A DNA stretch of 6,806 bases from UPXZ01 sp047973025 (GTDB lineage Bacteria; Bacteroidota; Bacteroidia; Bacteroidales; Paludibacteraceae). Every line of letters begins with the position of its first letter. The stretch's first letter is position 1. Below the pieces are notes generated by a model. It made no database searches. It was not told the origin of the DNA and saw only the letters and a program-made list of their open reading frames with translations. Of the stretch, positions 1 through 6,559 are shown in pieces. The translations under genes and the position numbers were made by a program. The stretch is from assembly GCA_047973025.1 (NCBI GenBank), contig JBKEBE010000027.1, positions 1 to 6,806 on the forward strand. Reading direction: 5' to 3'.

Positions 1-123
1 CCAATAGTGCTCTTTACAATTACAATGACGACAAACAACGCCGATTTGGTCTCTTTGTTCTTTAAATTTCATGCGACAAGTATCCTCATCGGGAAAATTT
101 AGTGCAAAATTCGGGATTTTCAT
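1..123 (-). CDS. IS1595-family (ISXO2-like) transposase, N-terminal part only, cut by window edge
   Basis: Reading the minus strand from the ATG at 123-121 gives 41 uninterrupted codons that run off the left edge. The peptide contains FPDEDTCRMKFKEQRD followed by GVVCRHCNCKEHYW. This arrangement (FPDE, a Cys, FKExRD, then CxxC and a HYW) is typical of the N-terminal zinc ribbon of IS1595/ISXO2-type DDE transposases. C31 and C34 would be the first zinc ligand pair. The second zinc pair and the DDE/DDN catalytic domain lie outside the window. Upstream of the start the minus strand reads AAAGGTAAGCAAGA, a weak purine-rich leader. I could not place the terminal inverted repeat or target duplication in the bases to the right. 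Whether the element is complete beyond the edge is unknown. The family call rests on motif recognition, without a search. Confidence 0.82.
   Translation of the reverse strand, partial: MKIPNFALNFPDEDTCRMKFKEQRDQIGVVCRHCNCKEHYW
1..123 (-). mobile_element. Part of an IS1595-family insertion sequence; right boundary unresolved
   Basis: Inferred from the transposase start. The element should extend some distance past 123 to an inverted repeat. Family members usually have short terminal repeats beginning with GGG, which would read as CCC on the plus strand here, but no CCC lies between 124 and 273. Either the repeat is atypical or the end has decayed. The coordinates given cover only the recognisable coding part. 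Confidence 0.6.
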
Positions 124-273
124 TCTTGCTTACCTTTAGGTTGTTTAAGCTATAAAGATAATGAAAATCAGAGATATATGCAAATTATTTATAAGCTGTT
201 TTTCAAATTTTTTAGTCCAATTCTTTTTAGGAAGTATTGCGGATAATCATAAAAAATAAAAAGACACAAACAC
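124..273. other. AT-rich spacer between the divergent transposase and the first secreted-protein gene
   Basis: This 150-base AT-rich stretch should hold the leader of the transposase (minus) and the promoter of the gene starting at 274 (plus). I looked for the Bacteroidota TAnnTTTG box in both directions and found no convincing match. No IS inverted repeat or direct repeat was visible either. The only purine-rich stretch near the plus-strand start is AAAAATAAAAAG, so no Shine-Dalgarno site is seen. Confidence 0.5.
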
Positions 274-1290
274 ATGAAAATACTAATTACTCTTTTCAGC
301 TTTTTTATAGGTATGGTAATACTCTCCGACACACTCCAAGCACAGGTTACACTTGGAAGTAATACTGCACCCAATGGCAATGCCATATTAGACCTAAAAA
401 ATACAGCGGATGAAAACGCTTCGACCAAAGGACTTCTGCTCCCACGCGTGATGCTAACTTCTACGACCGCCTATGCTCCACTTACTGCTCATGTAGCCGC
501 GATGGTTGTTTACAACACGGCAACTGCGGGAGATGTAACTCCCGGGTACTATTACAACGATGGTACCAAGTGGATGCGGATAGCCGATACCGGTATTGAG
601 CCTTGGTATAATGTACTGACCAATAAAAGTGCTACAAGTAATACACAAGATATTTATCAAACCGGAAAAGTGGGAATCGGAACAACTACTCCAAATAAAA
701 AATTAGAAGTAAATAGTGGAACCACAGGAGAGACCGGACTTCGTTTCACGCAGGCGAACTCAAGCTCAACCAAGATAACTAACGCTTCTGGTGCCTTAGG
801 ACTCAATACAAGTGGTGATGTTGTACCCATATTCAGAGATGAAACTGTATTTGTTGGCAGAGTTACATTAGGTGCTACAGTTCCAACAGGTTACAATAAC
901 CTTCCGTTAACTCCGGTTTACGATCCTTATAGCCTTTATAGTACAGCCAACAAAGGATGGGCAGTTCCAAATGACCAATACATCTACGAATACACAGTAA
1001 CCTTAACTCGTGAAGATTTTACGGCACTGTTAGGTGCAAATCCGTTCACTCGTTACAGATCCAACTCTGCCAATATTACGCCATTACCAACGACTACCGG
1101 CCAATCTTTTGGATATAGCTATACGGGAGTATATTCAAGAAACTCAACGGCAAACGTAACAAACGGTTATTCCAATTTAGGGATTTTGTTACTTAATAAT
1201 GCAGGAACTTCCGTTACATTGAATGGGGCAGCTATCGAAAATGGATATTGGACTATTCTTATAAGAAGGATAGGAATAATTCAACCGTAG
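274..1290 (+). CDS. Exported tail-fibre/adhesin-like protein of unknown function, paralog A (338 aa)
   Basis: A signal peptide is visible: MKILITLF, a hydrophobic core, and a likely cleavage after LQA at residue 23 (LQA|QVTLG). There is no lipobox Cys. Residues 24-50 (GSNTAPNGNAILDL) lead into TKGLLLPRV at 51-59, then VVYNTATAGDVTPGYYYNDG at 78-97 and KWMRI at 99-103. These phrases recur in many uncharacterised secreted Bacteroidota proteins. Residues 133-146 (VGIGTTTPNKKLEV) match the GIGT-P-KLEV repeat seen in trimeric tail-fibre and adhesin-like proteins. The last 145 or so residues form a separate Ser/Thr/Asn/Tyr-rich domain ending YWTILIRRIGIIQP, with no obvious type IX secretion C-terminal signal. 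The start is chosen because it gives the signal peptide directly. The neighbour at 1394 is a tandem paralog. The protein is probably exported to the periplasm or surface; its function, partner and anchoring are unknown. Confidence 0.88.
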   Translation: MKILITLFSFFIGMVILSDTLQAQVTLGSNTAPNGNAILDLKNTADENASTKGLLLPRVMLTSTTAYAPLTAHVAAMVVYNTATAGDVTPGYYYNDGTKWMRIADTGIEPWYNVLTNKSATSNTQDIYQTGKVGIGTTTPNKKLEVNSGTTGETGLRFTQANSSSTKITNASGALGLNTSGDVVPIFRDETVFVGRVTLGATVPTGYNNLPLTPVYDPYSLYSTANKGWAVPNDQYIYEYTVTLTREDFTALLGANPFTRYRSNSANITPLPTTTGQSFGYSYTGVYSRNSTANVTNGYSNLGILLLNNAGTSVTLNGAAIENGYWTILIRRIGIIQP

Positions 1291-1300
1291 ATTTTTTTCT

Positions 1301-1343
1301 CGCTTATTGACGGTTAGCAGTATTGTTCGTCAAAGTAAGAGCG
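1301..1343. repeat. Imperfect hairpin after paralog A
   Basis: CGCTTATTGACG at 1301-1312 is nearly complementary to CGTCAAAGTAAGAGCG at 1328-1343, with small bulges and a loop of about 15 bases. It lies just after the stop codon of the first paralog, but no T-run follows it, so a rho-independent terminator is only a weak suggestion. It could equally limit mRNA decay between two cotranscribed genes. The 103-base gap to the next gene shows no TAnnTTTG box, which favours cotranscription. Confidence 0.3.
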
Positions 1344-1393
1344 TGGAAAATGAAAAGTATAAATAAGTACAAAAAGAATTTAAGCAGTAGAAA

Positions 1394-2398
1394 ATGAAAA
1401 GAAAAAATATCCTTATTTCCTTTACCTTAGGCATATTATCTTTTGTCAACATACAAGCTCAAGTTACTATGGGCAGTAACATTGATCCTAACAGCAACGC
1501 GATATTAGATCTAAAAAACGTAGCGAATGAAGATGCTTCGACCAAAGGACTCCTACTCCCACGCGTAGCGTTAACTTCTACGACAGCCTATGCTCCACTT
1601 ACCGCTCATGTAGCAGCGATGGTTGTTTACAACACGGCTACTACCGGTGATGTAACTCCCGGCTACTATTACAACGATGGTACCAAATGGATGCGGATAG
1701 CCGATACCGGTATTGAACCTTGGTATAATGTGCTTACCAATAAAGGCGCTACAAGCAATACGCAAGATATCTACCAAACCGGAAAAGTGGGTATCGGAAC
1801 ACCCACTCCCAATAAAAAATTAGAAGTAAATAGTGGAACTCCGGGAGAGACCGGACTTCGTTTCACACAGGCAAACTCCAACTCGACCAGAATAACTAAT
1901 GCTTCCGGCACCTTAGGACTTAACGCGAGTGGGGATGTAGTACCGATATTCAGAGATGAAAATGTATTTGTCGGCAGGGTCAACCCAGATTCATCAGCAT
2001 CTACCGGTTACACAAACCTTCCATTGATTCCGGTTTACGACCCTTATAATCTCTATAATACAGCCAACAAAGGTTGGGGGGTTCCTGACGACAATTATAT
2101 TTATCAATACACCGTAACGTTAGCACGTGAGGATTTTCCGAATCCCAATCCTTTCACTCATTATAGAACAGACACGTCAAATTCAATACCCCTACCAACT
2201 GACGATGGGCAATTCTTTGGATTTAGCTATACCGGAGTATATTCAAGAAATACGACAGCCAACGTAAAGAATGGTCAAACCTATTTAGGCATTACGTTAA
2301 ATAATAATTCAAGTTCTGCGGTGTCATTATCTGTATTGTGCATTACTCGCGGATATTGGACTATTTCAATAAAAAGAGTTGGGATAATTCAACCGTAG
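1394..2398 (+). CDS. Exported tail-fibre/adhesin-like protein of unknown function, paralog B (334 aa)
   Basis: Same architecture as the gene 103 bases upstream. A signal peptide begins MKRKNILISF, with likely cleavage after IQA at residue 22 (IQA|QVTMG). TKGLLLPRV lies at 50-58, GYYYNDGTKWMRI at 90-102, and VGIGTPTPNKKLEV at 132-145. The C-terminal domain begins near VFVGRV (191-196) and ends YWTISIKRVGIIQP. By eye the core is nearly identical to paralog A in protein and about 90 percent identical in DNA. The signal peptide and the C-terminal domain have diverged more, including a gap near residue 249 (four residues shorter overall). One Cys (316) lies in the C-terminal domain; paralog A has none there. 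Likely exported, periplasmic or surface-located, and possibly cotranscribed with paralog A. Function is unknown; two versions suggest a family with a constant core and a changing distal domain. Confidence 0.88.
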   Translation: MKRKNILISFTLGILSFVNIQAQVTMGSNIDPNSNAILDLKNVANEDASTKGLLLPRVALTSTTAYAPLTAHVAAMVVYNTATTGDVTPGYYYNDGTKWMRIADTGIEPWYNVLTNKGATSNTQDIYQTGKVGIGTPTPNKKLEVNSGTPGETGLRFTQANSNSTRITNASGTLGLNASGDVVPIFRDENVFVGRVNPDSSASTGYTNLPLIPVYDPYNLYNTANKGWGVPDDNYIYQYTVTLAREDFPNPNPFTHYRTDTSNSIPLPTDDGQFFGFSYTGVYSRNTTANVKNGQTYLGITLNNNSSSAVSLSVLCITRGYWTISIKRVGIIQP

Positions 2399-2596
2399 AA
2401 ACGTCTCGTACTTATTGATTTACACAATTTCTGCGAGTACTATTTAGTCTAATCGCGTTGGTTTTTAGAAAGTCAATTTTTTTCAACGGGTTTCTTATTT
2501 GTGTATTCGATACGACGGAACTCCAAATATTGCTATCACATAATTATGCCAAGGAAAAGTTTTTACGATTTTTGAGTATTATCTTATGCAGTATAG
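2399..2596. other. Spacer between convergent genes; no clear terminator
   Basis: The 198 bases separate the stop of paralog B (plus) from the stop of parC (minus), so terminators for both are expected. I see only weak candidates: CGTTG (2456-2460) can pair with CAACG (2484-2488) across a long T-rich loop, and GTACT (2408-2412) with AGTAC (2436-2440). Neither has the compact GC-rich stem and T-run of a good intrinsic terminator. TCTCG-TA-CTTATTGA at 2404-2418 resembles TCTCGCTTATTGA at 1298-1310 after paralog A, so the duplicated unit included some 3' flank. Confidence 0.45.
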
Positions 2597-5449
2597 CTAA
2601 AATAAAGTCATCTGTCCTGTGATATCGTCAATAATTTTGCGCTGATCAACCTCACTATCCTTATCCTTTAATAGAGCAGACTGATCGTTCTTATTTCCCG
2701 ACTTTTCAGCATTTTTTACTTCGAAATCTTTCTCTTTTAGATTTTCTTCATCTTGAGAATCCGATTCATCCGAATTGTTATCTTCATCACTTTCGGATTC
2801 TTCCGGTTCTTTTTCGGTTTTAAGTCGAATCGGTTCCAGTTCATTGATTGCTTCAACGGCAAAAGTGGTCAATCGTTTCCCTTTGGCTTTGAAACTTTTC
2901 ACACCGATAAATTCTTCTGCATCAATATCCAATGCTTCTCGATACGCGTCAACACCGCCAAAAATCACTTCAATTCTTGGATACGTTTTTCCGGAAATGA
3001 CCATCAGTTTGGATTCGGGATTTTCACCTAAAAAACTTATCGGTTTCACGGAAGGTTCTAACTGGAAACGCTTCAAATAGTAGAATTTTTGATCGGCATC
3101 ATAGAGTGCTACTGTCCAGACTTTATCCGGATCAAATTTCTTAATCGTAAGAATATCAGTTTCAAAGTGATTGCTTAAATCGATATTTGTTGTTCGATAT
3201 TCACCCTTCGTAGTGATAACTAGCACCAAATCCTCGCTCAAAAACTCGCCCAAATAATCGCCTCGCTTATCGTAGTTCAATCTCAACACATCTCTGTCAA
3301 ACCATACTTCACGCCCACCAAGCGTCGAACCGCCTTTGTGTTTCAAATTGATTCGATGAACATCATTTTTGGTAAGGATATTTCCCATCGACTGCCTGCC
3401 TTTGATGGCAATATCGCTAAAATCTTTTTCGATAACCAAATTTTTGAGTCGAGGTTTGGGTTTTAAGGTTACTCGTATCACTTCGGCTTCCGCGTTCGGA
3501 TTGGCAGTAAAGTAAAGTACCCGAGAACCGTCTTTCCCTTGCGTGATGTCGTATTCTTTATCCCGTGTAATACCTGTCACGGCAAAACGTTTGATGTAGT
3601 AGGGACCAATCTTCCCGCTTCGATACACGGCATTGTATATGGTTCTTTTATCATTCTTCTTAAATACATTTAGATACAAAATGTTTTTCCCTACAAAGAG
3701 CTTTTCGGCGACTTTTACCACCTTGTATTTTCCGTCTTTAAAGAATACGACGATTTCATCAATATCCGAACAATTACAGACAAATTCGTCTTTCTTCAAC
3801 GCGGTTCCGATAAATCCTTCGTCGAAATTAACGTACAATTTCTCGTTAGCTTCTACCACTTTAGCCGCTACGATGGTATCAAAACTTCGAATCTCCGTAC
3901 GGCGTGGAAAACCATCTCCGTATTTTTCTTTCAAGTTCTGGAACCAGTAAATGGTAAATTCGGTTAGATTTTCAAGGTTATATTCCAGTTCCTTGATTTT
4001 CTTTTGAATGCCGATAATAGTATCATTTGCTTTATTTGAATCAAACTTCGTAATACGAATCATCTTGATATCAAGAAGTTTCAGGATATCTTCACGTGTA
4101 ACTTCACGAATAAAGTCCTTTTTGAAAGGGTCTAATCTTTTGTCGATATGCTTAATTACAGCATCTTGAGTTTCACTTTCTTCAAACTCCTTGTCTTTGT
4201 AAATTCGGTTTTCGATAAAGATCTTTTCAAGTGAAACAAAGAAAAGCTGTTCCAAAAGTTCATCACGCTGAATTTCAAGCTCTAATTTCAATAAATTTTT
4301 GGTATGCTCGGCGCTGACGCGTAGTAATTCGCTCACACCGATGAAGCGGGGTTTTTTGTCGTGAATGACACAGCAATTGGGGGATATACTCGTTTCACAG
4401 TTTGTAAAGGCATAGAGAGCGTCAATTGTTTTATCGGACGATGCTCCGGGAGCCAGATGAACGAGAATTTCTACATTTTGAGCGGTATTGTCGTCCACCT
4501 TACGGATTTTAATTTTTCCCTTGTCGCTGGCTTTGATGATGCTTTCGATTAACTTCGACGTATCGGTTCCGAATGGAATTTCACTAATAACCAGCGTTTT
4601 GTTGTCTAATTTGCCGATTTTTGCACGGATCTTGACCGAACCGCCACGTTCACCATCGTTGTATTTACTGACATCTATACTCCCACCCGTCTGAAAATCA
4701 GGATAAAGTACAAAATCTTCACCACGAAGGTACGCAATACAAGCATCCAGTATTTCGTTGAAATTGTGCGGCAGTATTTTAGAGTTTAACCCCACCGCGA
4801 TACCTTCCACGCCTTGCGCCAGCAAGAGCGGAAATTTTATGGGAAGAGTGATTGGTTCCTTATTTCTGCCGTCGTAGGAAAGTTTCCATTCCGTAGTTTT
4901 TGGGTTAAAAACGGTTTCAAGCGCAAATTTGGATAAACGGGCTTCAATATAACGCGGAGCGGCGGCCCCGTCTCCGGTAAGTATATTACCCCAGTTACCC
5001 TGACAGTCAATCAGCAAATCTTTTTGCCCAAGCTGAACCAAAGCATCGCCAATGGAAGCATCGCCGTGTGGGTGAAACTGCATGGTATGCCCGACAATGT
5101 TGGCTACTTTGTTGTAGCGACCATCATCTAGACGTCTCATCGAGTGGAGTATGCGTCGCTGAACGGGCTTCAGTCCATCGTAGATATCGGGTACAGCGCG
5201 CTCAAGTATCACGTATGAAGCATAATCCAAGAACCACGTTTGATACATTCCTGATAGATGATGCTTTAACACGCCGTCATCCGATATTTTTGGAATGATG
5301 TATTTGGAATGCAAATCAACATCGACATCATCATCTTCATCTTCATTTGACGTACCACCCGCGCCATTCTTATCATCTGAGACTTCATCCGCAGTATTGT
5401 TCAACTCCTTGTCTTCCGCGTCGTTCAGTTCATCTTCTTTCTTTGCCAT
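2597..5449 (-). CDS. parC: DNA topoisomerase IV subunit A (ParC-like; Bacteroidota type), 950 aa
   Basis: This is the DNA-cleaving subunit of a type IIA topoisomerase, which with ParE relaxes DNA and unlinks sister chromosomes using ATP. Residues 1-45 are an acidic, probably disordered leader. The breakage-reunion core follows, with LKPVQRRILHSM (93-104), HPHGDASIGDALVQL (126-140), QGNWGNILTGDGAAAPRYIE (150-169) with catalytic Tyr167 after Arg166, and GVEGIAVGLNSKILPHNF (213-230). A helical tower and coiled coil occupies about 370-500 and a beta-pinwheel about 525-870. The GyrA-box heptapeptide QRRGGKG is absent, which favours topoisomerase IV over gyrase. Residues 876-950 are a highly acidic tail ending in QMTLF. 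ParE is not adjacent, although parE and parC are often neighbours. The start at 5449 is the first ATG of the frame and precedes the conserved core; the real start could lie inside the acidic leader. The stop is TAG. Confidence 0.93.
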   Translation of the reverse strand: MAKKEDELNDAEDKELNNTADEVSDDKNGAGGTSNEDEDDDVDVDLHSKYIIPKISDDGVLKHHLSGMYQTWFLDYASYVILERAVPDIYDGLKPVQRRILHSMRRLDDGRYNKVANIVGHTMQFHPHGDASIGDALVQLGQKDLLIDCQGNWGNILTGDGAAAPRYIEARLSKFALETVFNPKTTEWKLSYDGRNKEPITLPIKFPLLLAQGVEGIAVGLNSKILPHNFNEILDACIAYLRGEDFVLYPDFQTGGSIDVSKYNDGERGGSVKIRAKIGKLDNKTLVISEIPFGTDTSKLIESIIKASDKGKIKIRKVDDNTAQNVEILVHLAPGASSDKTIDALYAFTNCETSISPNCCVIHDKKPRFIGVSELLRVSAEHTKNLLKLELEIQRDELLEQLFFVSLEKIFIENRIYKDKEFEESETQDAVIKHIDKRLDPFKKDFIREVTREDILKLLDIKMIRITKFDSNKANDTIIGIQKKIKELEYNLENLTEFTIYWFQNLKEKYGDGFPRRTEIRSFDTIVAAKVVEANEKLYVNFDEGFIGTALKKDEFVCNCSDIDEIVVFFKDGKYKVVKVAEKLFVGKNILYLNVFKKNDKRTIYNAVYRSGKIGPYYIKRFAVTGITRDKEYDITQGKDGSRVLYFTANPNAEAEVIRVTLKPKPRLKNLVIEKDFSDIAIKGRQSMGNILTKNDVHRINLKHKGGSTLGGREVWFDRDVLRLNYDKRGDYLGEFLSEDLVLVITTKGEYRTTNIDLSNHFETDILTIKKFDPDKVWTVALYDADQKFYYLKRFQLEPSVKPISFLGENPESKLMVISGKTYPRIEVIFGGVDAYREALDIDAEEFIGVKSFKAKGKRLTTFAVEAINELEPIRLKTEKEPEESESDEDNNSDESDSQDEENLKEKDFEVKNAEKSGNKNDQSALLKDKDSEVDQRKIIDDITGQMTLF
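2600..2614 (-). other. C-terminal QMTLF of ParC: possible sliding-clamp-binding motif
   Basis: The last five codons encode Q-M-T-L-F at the very end of a long disordered tail. The bacterial beta-clamp (DnaN) binding pentapeptide has consensus QL(S/D)LF, with Q, L and F as key positions. It is typically found at exposed termini of polymerases and repair proteins. The match here is direct; the clamp interaction is inference. Confidence 0.4.
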
Positions 5450-5500
5450 ATTATTAGATATATTCTCGTTTCTAATTATTTATTTCACGGTTATAACAGA

Positions 5501-5508
5501 CAAAATTA
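5501..5508 (-). promoter_or_regulatory. Candidate -7 box for parC
   Basis: The minus strand reads TAATTTTG, an exact match to the Bacteroidota -7 consensus TAnnTTTG, 51 bases upstream of the parC ATG. A second identical TAATTTTG lies at 5521-5528. Neither has a TTG 19-21 bases further upstream, so the call depends on the -7 box alone in an AT-rich region. Confidence 0.35.
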
Positions 5509-5533
5509 CTAATTTTTTTTCAAAATTATTCAG

Positions 5534-5541
5534 TAACTTTG
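5534..5541 (+). promoter_or_regulatory. Candidate -7 box for the outer-membrane protein gene
   Basis: TAACTTTG matches TAnnTTTG exactly and faces the gene at 5691, which would have a leader of about 145 bases. No TTG is present at -33; a T-run occupies that position. A weaker box, TATCTTTT, lies closer at 5594-5601. The divergent parC boxes are within 40 bases, so the two genes would share this control region. Confidence 0.3.
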
Positions 5542-5690
5542 TGGCTGATTCCGACTGAAATCGAAAAGTTATCAACAATTTAGGTCAACGCTTTATCTTT
5601 TATGAAACAGCCATTTCACAAACTTTGACACAAAGAAATGATTAATACCGTGTTCTATCCGACCTTAATGTAAAAAAAAAATGTAAACTG

Positions 5691-6272
5691 ATGAAAAAAC
5701 GATTCTTACTAATTACAATCCTAATTTTATCCATTACGCTTATTTCCGCGCAGCAAATCGGGAAAATCGGTTCGGTTTACTCCATAGGAGCGGGCTCAAG
5801 TCTAACCGGTGGAGTAAAAGGTTCAGCAAGCTATGAAATTACAAGGGCCTCCGGTGCCGGATTAGTTTATTTATACCGAATAAACAATACCATAGATTGG
5901 GAAACCGGTGTAAGCTATTCATTGTACAATATCAAGACAACACCGACTGAAGGAATTGAGCGTGAAGTATCGTATTCAGCGATGTCGTTAATCGACATTC
6001 CGCTGGGTGTAAGAACTACTTTTGACGATTACATTTTTCTCAACGGCGGCTTGTTACTCGGGTTTGGACTCAACAATACCGCCACATTCGATACTCAAAG
6101 CGGCATTGGACTTTATGGCGGATTAGGTGGTGTGTATGATTTTAGGTTTGGCGGGTCAGTTTTCGTAAATCCTTACCTAAAACTTCATTCACTCTTTCCT
6201 TTTACGCAATGGACTTACCACGCAAGGTTGCTCGAATATGGTGTAAGATTGGGATTTACCTATAAGTTCTGA
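5691..6272 (+). CDS. Small outer-membrane beta-barrel protein (193 aa)
   Basis: The sequence starts MKKRFLLITILILSITLISA, a signal peptide with likely cleavage after Ala20 (ISA|QQIG). The mature part is rich in Gly, Tyr and alternating hydrophobic residues, for example IGKIGSVYSIGAGSSLTGG (23-41), IDIPLGVRTTF (101-111), IFLNGGLLLGFGL (115-127), and GIGLYGGLGGVYDFRFGG (138-155). This is the pattern of antiparallel strands of a PorT/OMP-type barrel. The protein ends LEYGVRLGFTYKF, with a terminal Phe and aromatic alternation as used for BAM-dependent insertion. At about 173 mature residues it would suit an eight-strand barrel. No lipobox Cys is present. It is divergent from parC across a 241-base gap with no functional link evident. 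A run of A precedes the start, without a clear Shine-Dalgarno. A specific function cannot be given. Confidence 0.85.
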   Translation: MKKRFLLITILILSITLISAQQIGKIGSVYSIGAGSSLTGGVKGSASYEITRASGAGLVYLYRINNTIDWETGVSYSLYNIKTTPTEGIEREVSYSAMSLIDIPLGVRTTFDDYIFLNGGLLLGFGLNNTATFDTQSGIGLYGGLGGVYDFRFGGSVFVNPYLKLHSLFPFTQWTYHARLLEYGVRLGFTYKF

Positions 6273-6342
6273 TTTTTTCCACCTATTGCTGAGACACTTA
6301 TCTCCAATATCGCACATAAGCAACCCGTCCACGTGAATATAT
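6273..6342. other. Spacer after the barrel-protein gene; nothing recognised
   Basis: About 70 bases between the stop of the barrel-protein gene and the palindrome at 6343. TTTTTT at 6275-6280 has no stem in front of it. No gene, promoter box or repeat was seen. It is the first part of a 534-base stretch without an intact protein gene; the rest is described in the entries below. Confidence 0.5.
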
Positions 6343-6380
6343 AACTGTCAAGTTTCACATCCTTGTGAAACTTGACAGTT
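6343..6380. repeat. Perfect inverted repeat, 17-bp arms, 4-base loop
   Basis: AACTGTCAAGTTTCACA (6343-6359) is followed by TCCT and then the exact reverse complement (6364-6380). Such a stem would be very stable in RNA. There is no T-run on either side, so it is not a standard intrinsic terminator, although it lies 70 bases after the barrel-protein stop and may end or protect that mRNA. Its perfect symmetry also fits a REP-like palindromic element. The right arm abuts an open fragment described separately. Confidence 0.9.
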
Positions 6381-6452
6381 TACGGAAGATATATTGAAGG
6401 GACAGATGATGAGCATAAACTCATTGAAGAATTAACTCCATTTTTGAATTAA
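6369..6452 (+). pseudogene. Possible 3' remnant of a lost gene (26 codons), unidentified
   Basis: From 6378 the plus strand reads VYGRYIEGTDDEHKLIEELT and then PFLN and a TAA stop. The composition (charged helix, ordinary codons) looks like a real C-terminus in an otherwise AT-rich spacer. The frame is closed upstream by TGA at 6366-6368 inside the right arm of the palindrome. There is no ATG, so it cannot be an intact gene. A terminator follows 38 bases after the stop, as would be expected behind a former gene. I do not recognise the family; chance coding-like sequence is possible. Confidence 0.3.
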
Positions 6453-6484
6453 TCGCAGAATAAGATAACTTTATGATAGAAAAG

Positions 6485-6520
6485 AAAAAAGGACTAAACA
6501 ATTAATTTAGTCCCTTTTTT
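6485..6520. terminator. Rho-independent terminator, readable in both directions
   Basis: GGACTAAA (6491-6498), loop CAATTAA, TTTAGTCC (6506-6513). The stem is flanked by an A-run at 6485-6490 and by C plus TTTTTT at 6514-6520, so the hairpin can act on either strand. On the minus strand the T-run follows the stem immediately, making it slightly better in that direction, where it would end the unit starting near 6709. On the plus strand it would end transcription through the 6369-6452 fragment. GGACT is repeated again at 6521-6525 in minus orientation. Confidence 0.75.
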
Positions 6521-6532
6521 AGTCCTTAATCG

Positions 6533-6550
6533 GATAATCACTTGATTATC
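6533..6550. repeat. Inverted repeat, 8-bp arms, 2-base centre
   Basis: GATAATCA and TGATTATC flank CT. The overlapping 10-mer ATCAAATGAT (6548-6557) occurs again at 6605-6614. These short symmetric AT-rich sequences could be RNA hairpins of the candidate small RNA or binding sites for a dimeric protein such as an integrase; the sequence does not decide. Confidence 0.6.
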
Positions 6551-6559
6551 AAATGATAT

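Noticed and set aside
208..218. TTTTTTAGTCC shared with 6515-6525
   Set aside because: An 11-base T-rich match can arise by chance and no longer similarity surrounds it; not evidence of paired element ends.
189..428. 79-codon minus-strand frame over the start of paralog A
   Set aside because: It overlaps the signal peptide and core of a well-supported gene on the other strand and its product resembles no family I know.
454..660. 68-codon antisense frame in paralog A, with a same-length similar frame at 1571-1777 in paralog B
   Set aside because: Both lie opposite the conserved core of the paralogs; their similarity and equal length follow from the duplication of the sense genes. No promoter or start context supports them.
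1771..1983. 70-codon antisense frame in paralog B
   Set aside because: Shadow of the sense gene, which has a signal peptide and a paralog in its own frame.
2753..5558. Several plus-strand frames of 63-105 codons opposite parC
   Set aside because: Ser/Phe-rich products are the usual antisense of acidic and lysine-rich coding sequence. ParC motifs occupy the other strand throughout.
5569..5577. TTATCAACA, one mismatch from a DnaA box (TTATCCACA), near a topoisomerase gene
   Set aside because: Single imperfect site with no cluster, no unwinding element and no dnaA or dnaN neighbour; no support for an origin.
6372..6380. TTGACAGTT in the palindrome recurs at 6672-6680
   Set aside because: Nine bases only, without extension to either side and without the partner arm at the second site.
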